A DNA stretch of 64,000 bases from Flammeovirgaceae bacterium UBA976 (GTDB taxonomy: Bacteria; Bacteroidota; Bacteroidia; Cytophagales; Cyclobacteriaceae), in contig DBBU01000052.1 in assembly GCA_002292365.1 (NCBI GenBank), positions 26,900-90,899 on the forward strand, given 5' to 3'. The position numbers were made by a program, and so were the translations under genes. Shown one piece after another: positions 27,238 through 36,293 of this stretch. Below the pieces are notes generated by a model, which was given only the letters and a program-made list of their open reading frames with translations, was not told the DNA's origin and made no database searches. Numbering within the stretch: the first letter of the stretch is position 1; every line of letters begins with the position of its first letter.

Positions 27238-27459
27238 TTGACAAAAAAAAATGCACTAATATTTTATTCTGCCACAGGGTTTTTCCTTATTGGGCTTTAT
27301 GAAGCCTTTTTTTTAGGGATTGAAAATTCCTACGGAGTTTTTATGTTTAGTATTGCTTTATTATTTCTATACCATTTTAGGAAAAACATGCCCCAAATGC
27401 CTCAAAAGAAAATTAAGAAAATTAAGAAAAAGAAACTTAAAAAATCTAAAAAGAGATGA
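27238..27459 (+). CDS. Small two-helix membrane protein with poly-lysine tail
   Basis: This 73-residue protein, probably starting at the TTG at 27238, has two hydrophobic segments (about 6-27 and 31-47) and a strongly basic tail (about 58-73, mostly Lys). It sits between lptC and the CNNM-type gene and overlaps the latter by 4 bases (ATGA), so translation is probably coupled. I do not recognise the family. The basic tail could bind acidic lipids, ribosomes or RNA; this is a guess. Its placement in an envelope run suggests a membrane-support role. Confidence 0.65.
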   Translation: MTKKNALIFYSATGFFLIGLYEAFFLGIENSYGVFMFSIALLFLYHFRKNMPQMPQKKIKKIKKKKLKKSKKR

Positions 27460-28736
27460 TAATCAATCCAATATTAATGGTTTGTATCTGTTTGATTTTT
27501 TCTGGATTCTTTTCTGGTATGGAAATCGCATATATCTCAGCAGATAAATTAAGAATTGAGATGCTCTCCCAAAAGAAAGGATTGATGGCTTCTTCTTTAG
27601 CCTATTTTCAAAGGCATCGTGCCCGTTTTTTATCCACTACTTTGGTCGGTAATAATTTAGCGTTAGTCTTGTACGGTATCCTTATGGCAAATCTGTTAGA
27701 GCCTAGAATTCTCAACATCCTTCCCCATTGGATAGATAGCCCGATTATTGCCTTAGTCATCCAAACTTTAATCGCAACATTTATTGTATTAATCACCGCC
27801 GAATTCCTCCCTAAGAGTCTTTTTTTATTAAATCCAGACACCTCACTTCGAATTTTTTCTCTCCCTATGATGGGACTTTTCGTACTCATGTCTCCATTGA
27901 TTTGGATGGTTGAGATCATTTCCAAATTCATTGTTACTCGAATTTTTCAACTTTCCTATGCTGAGAATCAATCCTTATTTGCCCTGACCGATCTCAACAA
28001 CTTTATCAAGAAGAATACGGAGCATTCTGAAATCGAAGATCAAGAGATCGATGTGAAGTTTTTTAATAATGCGATCGAATTCAAAGAAATCCAAGTTCGA
28101 GAATGTATGATTCCTAGAATAGAAATTATCGCGGTCGACATTAATGATGATTTACTTAAGCTCAGTGCTGCTTTTATTGACAGTGGCCACTCCAAAATCA
28201 TCGTTTACAAAGAAAATATTGATAATGTTATTGGCTATTGTCATTCTTTAGAAATGTTTAAAAAGCCCAAATCAATAAAAGACATATTAACCACAATATT
28301 GATTATTCCAGAAACCATGCCTGCCAATGAACTTTTGGTTAAACTCATTGCTGACCAAAAGAGCCTGGCACTGGTAGTAGATGAATTTGGAGGTACCGCA
28401 GGTTTGGTGAGTATAGAAGATGTCATGGAGGAGATCTTTGGTGAGATAAGGGATGAGCATGACGATGAGTTTTTAATTGAACAAAAAATCGCAGAAAACA
28501 TTTACCTGCTAAGTGCTCGGCACGAAATCGACGCCCTCAATGAAAAATATAATTGGTCGTTGCCTAAAGGCGATTATGATACCTTAGGGGGGCTTATTTT
28601 AGCTAAAAATGAAGATATCCCTACGATCCAAGATGAGATTGGTATCGACCATTTCCTTTTTCAAATAATCAACATGGAGGACAATCGAATCGATCAAGTT
28701 AGGCTCACAATACAAAATTATAAGGACCCATTGTAA
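27456..28736 (+). CDS. CNNM/CorC-type membrane protein (DUF21 plus CBS pair)
   Basis: This 426-residue protein has a DUF21/CNNM membrane domain (about 1-180, several helices) then a CBS pair (about 200-330) and a CorC_HlyC domain near the C-terminus. The sequence AGLVSIEDVMEEIFGEI is a typical CBS end. Such proteins are linked to Mg/Co transport or are called hemolysin-like. The start overlaps the previous gene by 4 bases. A second member of the family, GldE, is encoded at 38998. Ion specificity is not shown. Confidence 0.88.
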   Translation: MIINPILMVCICLIFSGFFSGMEIAYISADKLRIEMLSQKKGLMASSLAYFQRHRARFLSTTLVGNNLALVLYGILMANLLEPRILNILPHWIDSPIIALVIQTLIATFIVLITAEFLPKSLFLLNPDTSLRIFSLPMMGLFVLMSPLIWMVEIISKFIVTRIFQLSYAENQSLFALTDLNNFIKKNTEHSEIEDQEIDVKFFNNAIEFKEIQVRECMIPRIEIIAVDINDDLLKLSAAFIDSGHSKIIVYKENIDNVIGYCHSLEMFKKPKSIKDILTTILIIPETMPANELLVKLIADQKSLALVVDEFGGTAGLVSIEDVMEEIFGEIRDEHDDEFLIEQKIAENIYLLSARHEIDALNEKYNWSLPKGDYDTLGGLILAKNEDIPTIQDEIGIDHFLFQIINMEDNRIDQVRLTIQNYKDPL

Positions 28737-28776
28737 ATCAATGGTTTAGATCATTTTTATATTCCATTCAAAACGC

Positions 28777-28784
28777 TATTTTTG
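28777..28784 (+). promoter_or_regulatory. Candidate -7 box (TATTTTTG) for the foldase gene
   Basis: It matches TAnnTTTG and lies 27 bases before the ATG at 28812. An upstream TTG start for the coding region at 28782 would fall inside this box, so the ATG at 28812 is better supported. Confidence 0.45.
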
Positions 28785-28811
28785 CGTTCCTTATTTAAAA
28801 CAAATAATAAT

Positions 28812-30935
28812 ATGGCGTTGATTAACACACTTAGGCAAAAAGCTGGTAAAATCGTTGTTGGTTTTGTTGCCTTTTCTATGTTCTCATTCATTCTTACGGA
28901 TTTATTTCAAGGAAATTCTTTTTTTAACGGGGGGTCTAACGAGATCGGTGAAATCAATTCTAACACCATTAGTTATCCCCAGTTTCAACAAAAAGTTGAC
29001 GAACTCTCTCAAAATTTTCAACTAAATACAGGTAGAAGTCCATTAGCGGAAGATTTGGAACAAATCAGAGAGCAGGCATGGCAACAGTTTATTATTGAGA
29101 ATATATTTAACAAGCAGTATGCTGCGCTCGGCTTGGATGTAACCACCCCCGAATTGATAGACATGGTTCAAGGAGTAAATATCCATCCCCAAATCAGACA
29201 AATATTCGCTGACCCCAATACAGGGGTTTTCGATAAACAAAATATCATTAGCTTTTTACAGCAGCTCAATAATGCCCCACCGCAACAAAGACAGTCATGG
29301 CTCACTTTTGAAGCCTCTCTACCGGCATCTAGGCGGTTAATTAAATACGAAAATTTATTAGCCTTAACTAAGTACGCTAACATTCACGAAGCCAAAGTAG
29401 CTTATAATAAGAATGCAAGTCTGACGGCTGCCTTTTTGTATGTGCCGTTCTTCTCTGTAAACGATTCGCTAGTGACAGTAACGGAATCAGAAATTGAATC
29501 CTATCTCCGTAAAAATGCAGATCAATACAAAAGAGACGCTTCTAAAGATGCCAAATATGTTATTTTCCCCATCGCTCCATCATCCGAAGATACTGCTTTT
29601 ATTAAAGAAGAAATGATGGCCATTAGAGAAACCCTTTTATCTGGACAGAATGATTCTGTTTTTGCCGAAATTAATTCTGATGGAATTACCCCATTTGGCA
29701 CCTATAACCCGAATAACTTACCGTCATGGTTAAATTTAAATCCGGACGCCCTCGAAGTAGGTTATGTGTCTGAGGTCATCCTATCCAAAGACGCTTATAC
29801 TGTTTACAAAATAAGTAACATTCAGCAAGGAGATGAATTCTATTTACGTGCAAGTCATATTTTGTTCAAAGCCGAAAATGAAAGTGGCTCAGCTAAGGCC
29901 CAAGCCAAAAAAGAGGCACAGCGTGTCTTATCCGAAATCAAGAAGGGTGCTGGCTTTGCTGAAATGGCTCGTATCTACGGCACTGATGGTACCGCGTCGA
30001 GAGGTGGAGACTTGGGATGGTTTGGTGAAAATTCAGATTTTGATCAAAAATTCAAAGATGCCTCTTTTGCCAAGCGAGGCAAAGGGCTCCTCTCTAGCAT
30101 AGTTGAAACGACATTTGGCTACCATATCATTGAGGTCACAGAGGCAAAAACAAATACCATTTACAAAATCGCTCAGATTGAAAAAGAGCTGTTTTCATCA
30201 GATCAAACACTCAACACCATTTATCGCCAAGCAGAATTATTTGCGTCAAAAATCTCAAACGAAAGTACTTTTATCGAAACTGCCACTGAGAAGGGTTATG
30301 AAATTCGTAAGGCCTTGAGGGTAAGTAAGGATGATAAATTCATAGGAGGCCTTGCAGACGCTCGAAATATCGTGTTTTGGTTGTTCAATGAAGCCTCAGA
30401 TGGCGAAGTATCCGAAGTTTTTGAACTTGATAACAGATACGTTGTAGCCATCCAAACGGGAGCACAAGAAGAAGGTACTGCCCAAATGGAAGATGTAATT
30501 AATGAACTGAAAAGAAAAGTATTAGATGATAAAAAGGCTGAGCTGATTATCTCTCGCTTATCAGCATTGACTGGCACCTATGATGAAATGAATACCGCCT
30601 ATGGATCTGGGGGGCGAATTGGAGTAGCTGACCTGAATTTAAGTGCCAATAATATTCCAAATATTGGATTTGCTCCAGAGGCTATTGGTGTTGCTTTTTC
30701 TCTTGAAGAAGGAGAAGCCACCGCCCCTTTTAAGATACAGAATGGGGTAATTATGCTCACGGTCACAACTAAAACCCCGTTAGAAGAACTCAGTGACTAC
30801 GACGCCTACAGAAATGTCGTCCTCAATGCACAAACAGAAGTAAGAAGAAGAGAAGATCCTTTTACCTATCAAAACATTTATAATGCACTCATTGAATCTG
30901 TTGAAATAGTAGATAATAGATATAAGTTTTATTGA
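28812..30935 (+). CDS. PpiD-like periplasmic peptidyl-prolyl isomerase
   Basis: This 707-residue protein has one N-terminal membrane helix (about 14-32), a SurA-N-like chaperone region and a PpiC-type rotamase domain (about 345-450; ASHILFKAE, GGDLGWFGENSDFDQKFKDA). This layout is that of PpiD, a membrane-anchored foldase at the periplasmic side of SecYEG. The C-terminal half carries a second, degenerate PPIase-like region (GGRIGVADLNLSANNIP). The ATG at 28812 follows a -7 box. An active foldase is inferred from the domain. Confidence 0.88.
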   Translation: MALINTLRQKAGKIVVGFVAFSMFSFILTDLFQGNSFFNGGSNEIGEINSNTISYPQFQQKVDELSQNFQLNTGRSPLAEDLEQIREQAWQQFIIENIFNKQYAALGLDVTTPELIDMVQGVNIHPQIRQIFADPNTGVFDKQNIISFLQQLNNAPPQQRQSWLTFEASLPASRRLIKYENLLALTKYANIHEAKVAYNKNASLTAAFLYVPFFSVNDSLVTVTESEIESYLRKNADQYKRDASKDAKYVIFPIAPSSEDTAFIKEEMMAIRETLLSGQNDSVFAEINSDGITPFGTYNPNNLPSWLNLNPDALEVGYVSEVILSKDAYTVYKISNIQQGDEFYLRASHILFKAENESGSAKAQAKKEAQRVLSEIKKGAGFAEMARIYGTDGTASRGGDLGWFGENSDFDQKFKDASFAKRGKGLLSSIVETTFGYHIIEVTEAKTNTIYKIAQIEKELFSSDQTLNTIYRQAELFASKISNESTFIETATEKGYEIRKALRVSKDDKFIGGLADARNIVFWLFNEASDGEVSEVFELDNRYVVAIQTGAQEEGTAQMEDVINELKRKVLDDKKAELIISRLSALTGTYDEMNTAYGSGGRIGVADLNLSANNIPNIGFAPEAIGVAFSLEEGEATAPFKIQNGVIMLTVTTKTPLEELSDYDAYRNVVLNAQTEVRRREDPFTYQNIYNALIESVEIVDNRYKFY

Positions 30936-30992
30936 TCAAAAAAATTATACTCCTAAAGCCTGTCGCATGATAGACTTTCAGTTCTTCATCTA

Positions 30993-31253
30993 ATGAATTG
31001 GGACGTTCAACAATTTAAAGAAAAGCTGGAAGCCAATCATGACTTCCCCTGTAATTATATGTTTAAGTTTATTGTCCCCTTGAACAAGAAAAAAGCACTG
31101 ATCGATTTACTTCCAAAAGTGGCGCTCAAAATAAAAACAAGTGCTAACAACAAGTTTATTAGTATCACGCTCAGCGTGGAAATGGAATCGAGTGATCGCG
31201 TAATTAATATTTATAACCAAGTCTATCAAATAGAAGGCATCATCGCAATATAA
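30993..31253 (+). CDS. DUF493-family small protein
   Basis: This 86-residue cytoplasmic protein fits DUF493 (YbeD-like), a ferredoxin-like fold thought to bind or regulate a partner enzyme. The opening NWDVQQFKEKLEANHDFPCNYMFKFIVP and the core residues are typical. It is 3 bases before phhB. No motif reveals its target; the call is by size and pattern. Confidence 0.75.
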   Translation: MNWDVQQFKEKLEANHDFPCNYMFKFIVPLNKKKALIDLLPKVALKIKTSANNKFISITLSVEMESSDRVINIYNQVYQIEGIIAI

Positions 31254-31255
31254 CT

Positions 31256-31498
31256 ATGTGGAAAGAAGAGCATAAAACCCTCACACGGACTTTTAAATTC
31301 AAAAATTTCAGTAAGGCTTTTTCATTCATGACGCAAGTCGCTATAGAGGCTGAAAAGCTCAATCATCATCCCAACTGGTCCAATGAATACAATGTGGTCA
31401 TCATCAATCTTTCTACACATGATGCGGGTAATATCATCACTAACAAAGATCGAGAATTGGCACAAGCCATAGATGACCTTTTAGAAGATGCTGGATAA
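31256..31498 (+). CDS. phhB: Pterin-4a-carbinolamine dehydratase
   Basis: This 80-residue enzyme dehydrates 4a-hydroxytetrahydrobiopterin; bacterial relatives act in pterin recycling or have other roles. The family motif EKLNHHPNWSNEYN (about 36-49) with its conserved histidines is clear, then VVIINLSTHDAGNIT-like residues. It overlaps rsmI by 11 bases and is only 3 bases after the DUF493 gene, so all three are cotranscribed. A phenylalanine hydroxylase gene is not nearby. Confidence 0.9.
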   Translation: MWKEEHKTLTRTFKFKNFSKAFSFMTQVAIEAEKLNHHPNWSNEYNVVIINLSTHDAGNIITNKDRELAQAIDDLLEDAG

Positions 31499-32174
31499 TA
31501 CCGCCCTTTTTTTGGTCCCCACCCCTATCGGAAATCTTGCGGATATGACCTTTAGAGCCATTGACGTACTGAAATCTGTAGACCTCATACTGGCCGAGGA
31601 TAGGCGTACCAGCGGGGTTTTGCTTAAACACTATGAGATTCATACCCCCATGAAAAGTTTTCATGCGCACAACGAACATCAACAAACCGAGGTCATGATC
31701 AAAAAATTAGAGGACGGTATCAAAATCGCTCTTATTTCTGACGCTGGAAGTCCCGGTATTTCGGATCCGGGCTATCTATTGGCTAAAGCGGCACTTGCTG
31801 CTCAACTTCAAATAGAGGCCTTACCAGGTCCAACCGCCCTCATTCCAGCAATAATTAAATCTGGATTTCCCAATAATCGATTTGTTTTTGAAGGCTTTCT
31901 CCCTCACAAGAAAGGACGTACCTCCAGGATTCATTCATTAAAAAATGAAGAAAGGACACTGATCTTTTATGAATCCCCCCATCGGATACTAAAAACATTA
32001 ATGCAATTTGAAGCAGCTTATGGGAAGGATCGAAAAGTATCTGTTTCCAAGGAATTGAGTAAAAAGTTCGAACAAACCATAAATGGTTCCTTATCCTCGG
32101 TACGTGCCCATTTTGAAAGTCACAAACCCAAAGGAGAATTTGTCATTATTTTATCAGGTAATTCCATGAAATGA
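31488..32174 (+). CDS. rsmI: 16S rRNA (cytidine1402-2'-O)-methyltransferase RsmI
   Basis: RsmI methylates the 2'-OH of C1402 in 16S rRNA in the decoding center. The 228-residue protein has the family stretches LVPTPIGNLADMTFRA (near 8-23), DAGSPGISDPGYLL and PGPTALIPAII, and FEGFLPHKKGR. It overlaps phhB at the 5' end and ends ATGA over the start of the suhB-like gene. Confidence 0.94.
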   Translation: MLDNTALFLVPTPIGNLADMTFRAIDVLKSVDLILAEDRRTSGVLLKHYEIHTPMKSFHAHNEHQQTEVMIKKLEDGIKIALISDAGSPGISDPGYLLAKAALAAQLQIEALPGPTALIPAIIKSGFPNNRFVFEGFLPHKKGRTSRIHSLKNEERTLIFYESPHRILKTLMQFEAAYGKDRKVSVSKELSKKFEQTINGSLSSVRAHFESHKPKGEFVIILSGNSMK

Positions 32175-32956
32175 ACTTAGAAAAAATCATTATGGAGGCC
32201 CTTCCAGCTCTTCAAAAAACGGGCACATGGATTCAAAACGAGGCCCAATCTTTTGACCTTAATAAAGTAGTTCTCAAAGGTAAGAATGACCTAGTTTCCT
32301 ATGTGGATAAAGAAGCCGAAAAAAAGTTAGTTATTGATTTAAAAAGTATCCTGCCAGAAGCGGGACTTGTCACTGAAGAGGATACTGCTAATGATGATCA
32401 AAAAAAATTTACCTGGATTGTAGATCCCCTAGATGGCACAACTAATTTCATACATGGGCTGCCCGTATATTCTATCAGCTTTGGGCTCTTACAAGGCAAA
32501 GATATCGTGGGGGGTATTGTTTATGAATTAAACAAAAAGGAGCTCTTTTATGCTTGGAAAGGTGGAGGTACTTTTTTAAACGATAACCCAATCCGTGTGG
32601 CCCCTACCCAAGATTTATCAAATAGCCTATTGGCAACGGGCTTCCCTTATTACCAATTTGATAAATTAGATAACTACTTAGCCATTATCAAAGATTTGAT
32701 GATGCACTCACATAGCTTGAGAAGGCTGGGAAGTGCAGCAGTAGACCTTGCCTATGTAGCCTGCAGCAGGTATGAAGGATTTTTTGAGTACAACCTAAAC
32801 GCTTAGGATATTGCGGCTGGAATACTTTTAGTAAAAGAAGCTGGAGGCAGTGTAACTGATTTCTCTGGAGTAAATAACACGCTATTTGGTCAAGAACTAG
32901 TCGCCGCGGGGGACATACATAATGACCTATTGAAAAGGGTTCAAAAATATTGGTAG
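32171..32956 (+). pseudogene. suhB: Inositol monophosphatase-family (SuhB) gene with one in-frame stop
   Basis: SuhB-type phosphatases act on inositol-1-phosphate and related substrates. The frame runs 261 codons and keeps the metal motif E70 with D85-PLD88-GTTNF. At 32804-32806 a TAG takes the place where relatives have Trp in LNxWDIAAG, next to the metal ligand D213 of the same motif. Beyond it the frame continues with DIAAGILLVKEAGGSVTDF to a normal end. The change is one base (TGG to TAG) with no frameshift. A truncated 211-residue product would lack the last metal ligand and be inactive. It may be a sequencing error. It overlaps the rsmI stop by 4 bases. Confidence 0.8.
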
Positions 32957-33070
32957 TTATCTTAGAGGCTCATTCAAGGGTGCCAACCTTTTTTTAATTA
33001 TAATAACCCCCATTGATCCAATTTATATTTAATTTTAAGATAATTAAAACAAAAAATCATCCAAGACGCT

Positions 33071-34288
33071 ATGGCTTCAAAGATTCGTGTTTTTACCCTT
33101 ATTTTTAGCCTCTTCAGCTTTCTTGGAGCAGCATTTAAATCGAGTAGTCAAAACCAACCTATAAAGCTTTCTGAGGAGGCACAAATCAGCGTGATCACCT
33201 TTGGCCCTTACCAAGGTGAACTCTGGTCTGCCTTCGGTCATAATGGCATCAGAGTCTTTGATCCGCTCCTCGACATGGATTGGATGTATGACTGGGGTCG
33301 ATTTGATTTTGAACAAACCAATTTTTTTTGGAATTTCGCACGAGGAAAAATGTTGTACAGCATAGGGCGTACCCAAAAATATCCCGATATAAAATCCTAT
33401 TACATCAAACAAAATCGAAGCATCAAAGAACAAGTCCTCAACCTAAGTCATGCTGAAAATCAAGCTTTCTTTAATTATCTAGAGCACAATAATCTTCCAG
33501 AACACAGGACTTATCTTTACAATTATGTCTACGATAATTGTGCTACCAAAATTCGAGACATCATTCAAGAAGTGGTCCCCGCAGCAACCTTCGACCTCTC
33601 TTTTAAAGTTCCAAAAAAATCGGTGAGAGATCTTATGGATGATTATCTATCTGATCAGCCTTGGGGTGATTTTATTATAGATGTTGCCTTAGCACATCCC
33701 ATTGATAACGAAGCCTCTGCAAATAGCTATCTCTTTTTACCCGACTATGTCCATTTAGCACTCGAAGGAGGAACCATTGAAAATATCGTAGATACAATTC
33801 CGCTGATCAAGGACTCCACTGCTATCAATGTAATGAAAAATGAAAAACGTCCTCAAAGTACATTTAACCCTTTCAGTACCTTTGTATTGCTCTTTTTTAT
33901 TGTTGGATTTATTACCAATAAAAACTTTAAAAATAAGAAACGAACGCATTGGATAGATGTACTATTATTCTCTATGGTTGGTCTCTTTGGCTGGTGGTTT
34001 GTATTCCTTTGGTGTGCAACAAGTCATCTTTCAATGTACAATTGGAATTTATTATGGGCGCTTCCCATTCATCTACCCGTGATTTTTTTTCTGAATCAGG
34101 CAAAGTGGCGAAGGTCCCTCAGTCGTGCTTACAAGTTCATTGCACTTCTCAATTTGTGCCTGCTCCTTTTTTGGATATTAATCCCGCAACCACTTCACAT
34201 GGCCCTCATTCCCTTGATCCTTACCCTAGTACTCAGAAGTTTTTATATCAGTTACGATTTAAATAAAGCCCCTCAAGCATCTGTTTAG
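33071..34288 (+). CDS. lnb: Lipoprotein N-acyltransferase-type protein (Lnb, DUF4105)
   Basis: This 405-residue protein has a signal region (about 1-27), a periplasmic DUF4105 domain (about 35-250) and a C-terminal block of membrane helices (from about 270). In Bacteroides this family is the lipoprotein N-acyltransferase Lnb, which adds a third acyl chain to mature lipoproteins. The likely catalytic residues are H57 (AFGHNGIRV) and C157 (YDNCATKIRD), a Cys-His pair as proposed for the family. The organism encodes many lipoproteins, so an essential-like role is plausible; it is inferred from the family. Confidence 0.85.
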   Translation: MASKIRVFTLIFSLFSFLGAAFKSSSQNQPIKLSEEAQISVITFGPYQGELWSAFGHNGIRVFDPLLDMDWMYDWGRFDFEQTNFFWNFARGKMLYSIGRTQKYPDIKSYYIKQNRSIKEQVLNLSHAENQAFFNYLEHNNLPEHRTYLYNYVYDNCATKIRDIIQEVVPAATFDLSFKVPKKSVRDLMDDYLSDQPWGDFIIDVALAHPIDNEASANSYLFLPDYVHLALEGGTIENIVDTIPLIKDSTAINVMKNEKRPQSTFNPFSTFVLLFFIVGFITNKNFKNKKRTHWIDVLLFSMVGLFGWWFVFLWCATSHLSMYNWNLLWALPIHLPVIFFLNQAKWRRSLSRAYKFIALLNLCLLLFWILIPQPLHMALIPLILTLVLRSFYISYDLNKAPQASV

Positions 34289-34379
34289 AAAAGGACTTTT
34301 ACCGCTTAACTCTAGAAAAAGTTGCCTCCTCAAGCAATCTTTACTATTTTAAGGATCAAATAAAATCAGACATCTATTA

Positions 34380-35684
34380 ATGGTATTTATCCCCATTATC
34401 CTCGGTATTTTTTTACTGCTCTTCTTAATCACCTTTGTTAAGCTTGATACCTTCATTTCATTTATTTTGGTTTGCCTATTTGTCGGAATTGTGGGCGGAT
34501 TATCCCTAGAAGAAACGGTCACAACCGTGCAACTAGGGATAGGAAAAACACTCGGCTCTTTGGTCATTATACTTGGTTTTGGAGCCATGCTAGGTAAGCT
34601 CATTGCCGAGAGTGGTGCAGCAGATAAAATCACCCATAAATTAGTTGCAAAATTTGGACTTAAAAACATTCAATTCTCTCTAATTTTAGTAGGATTCATC
34701 ATCGGCATACCCTTGTTCTACACCGTGGGATTTGTCATCTTGGTCCCTTTTGCCATTGCTCTAGCAAGTAAAACAAAATTACCCTTACTCTATTTAGGCT
34801 TACCTATGCTGGCCTCTCTATCGGTTACACACGGCTTTTTGCCTCCACATCCAGCGCCAACTGCCATCGCAGGAATATATGGTGCGGCTTTAGATAAAAC
34901 CATGATTTATGGGGCTATCGTAGGTATTCCAGCCATATTGGCTGCCAAATTTCTTCTGTCTGGGACGATGAATCGGCTTATTCCCAAATTAAAACAGGAA
35001 TTTATCGTATCAGACGTCAGTACTGAATTTAAAACTCCTAATCTCACGATAAGTCTCACCATCTCATTACTCCCCGTAATCCTTATCGCTGGAAATTCAC
35101 TGTACCATTTAATTTTTAATTACAATCCAATAATCAAGGGGCTAGGTAACCCTGCCATTGCAATGCTTTGCTCAGTCCTCGCCGGTATTTATTTTCTTGG
35201 AATCCGTACCGGTCGCAACATGTCAGAGATCATGACAATCTTAAGGGAAGCTGTATCAAGTATTGCTATGGTATTGCTTATCATCGCTGGAGCTGGTGCC
35301 TTCAAGCAAATCATGATTGCTACTGAAATCAGCCTGCAAATAGGCGCTTTTTTCGAATCATTAGGCCTCTCGCCCATCATATTGGCATGGCTCATTGCGG
35401 CTATCATTCGAATCATTGTAGGTTCCGCTACGGTTGCTGGCTTAACCGCTGCGGGAATTATGTTACCTATGGTGGAAGCTTCAGGTATTGCTCCTGAGCT
35501 CCTGGTTTTAGCTACAGGTGCGGGAAGTATCTTTTTCTCCCATATCAATGATAGTGGTTTTTGGCTTTTTAAAGAATATTTTAATATGAGTATCGGGGAA
35601 ACCCTACAATCATGGACCATAATGGAGAGCATCGTTTCTCTTGTTGGATTGATGGGGGTATTGATACTCAATTTGATCGTTTAA
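34380..35684 (+). CDS. GntP-family permease (gluconate/H+ symporter type)
   Basis: This 434-residue protein has about 12 membrane helices and the family stretches GFGAMLGKLIAESGAADKIT (about 60-80), LPPHPAPTAIAGIYGA and a Gly-rich C-terminal half (VGSATVAGLTAAGIMLP). GntP permeases import gluconate or related hydroxy acids with protons. No gluconate kinase is nearby, so the substrate is unknown. The start ATG at 34380 is clean. Confidence 0.85.
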   Translation: MVFIPIILGIFLLLFLITFVKLDTFISFILVCLFVGIVGGLSLEETVTTVQLGIGKTLGSLVIILGFGAMLGKLIAESGAADKITHKLVAKFGLKNIQFSLILVGFIIGIPLFYTVGFVILVPFAIALASKTKLPLLYLGLPMLASLSVTHGFLPPHPAPTAIAGIYGAALDKTMIYGAIVGIPAILAAKFLLSGTMNRLIPKLKQEFIVSDVSTEFKTPNLTISLTISLLPVILIAGNSLYHLIFNYNPIIKGLGNPAIAMLCSVLAGIYFLGIRTGRNMSEIMTILREAVSSIAMVLLIIAGAGAFKQIMIATEISLQIGAFFESLGLSPIILAWLIAAIIRIIVGSATVAGLTAAGIMLPMVEASGIAPELLVLATGAGSIFFSHINDSGFWLFKEYFNMSIGETLQSWTIMESIVSLVGLMGVLILNLIV

Positions 35685-35726
35685 TTAACCTAAGGGAATA
35701 CAAAATTCGAGCAAATCAACTCGATC

Positions 35727-36226
35727 CTAACCTACTCCTCCAAATGGTGTCAGCCGACCGGTATTACGTATAGACGATATACTTTCTACCTCCTCATCAG
35801 ATCCTTGCTAAAAAATGATCGGCCTACAAAACATCGCCTTCTTTGACATGAAATCCATAAATGTTGTTAATAAAACCATTGTCAGTTTCTGCTACGACAG
35901 GTTAGATATACAGGATTTCTGTGCACCATAGCAATTGGTTTTTATGTCCCATTTTAATACCGCGTCTCTTACTACTCCAACACTATTGGTGTTAGTAATC
36001 ATTATAGGTATTTCCAAAAAACCAAATTCAGTTACCTAAGTAGTGCCAGTCATCTCTCCATTTCCTTTAAGGCTGTACCTTACTTTAAAACCGCGAACAT
36101 CTGTAATTGAATTATTTTAGCCGGGGATTCCATCAAAAGGGAGGCCAAGGTCTCGTGCCCTTGGCTTCTGTCCTTAGGAAGAAAGAGTGGTAAGCAAGGA
36201 AAGTAAAAAAATAAATATAGTTTCAT
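35727..36226 (-). pseudogene. Decayed gene remnant, exported protein
   Basis: Nothing intact lies between 35685 and 36293, but the minus strand looks decayed. An ATG at 36224-36226 opens a hydrophobic start like a signal peptide (MKLYLFFYF). After a frame change, a second frame reads about 126 codons (36107 down to 35727) with only three TAG stops (36036-36038, 35892-35894, 35808-35810). It includes GFKVRYSLKGNGEMTGTT and VGVVRDAVLKWDIKTN, which look protein-like. A third frame gives TEFGFFGNTYNDY. The many breaks point to an old pseudogene. I cannot name the family. Confidence 0.4.
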
Positions 36227-36293
36227 ATAATTAATGGTTAAATAACTCATACATCAAGGCAAACTCTGAACGCGTTATATCAGATAGGGGGGC

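Noticed and set aside
32804..36038. TAG recoding (an amino acid inserted at TAG), because suhB and the 35.7 kb remnant both have TAG stops
   Set aside because: Other genes here end at TAG, including the suhB frame itself (32954-32956), and the remnant needs frameshifts as well. The other broken genes use TAA and TGA.
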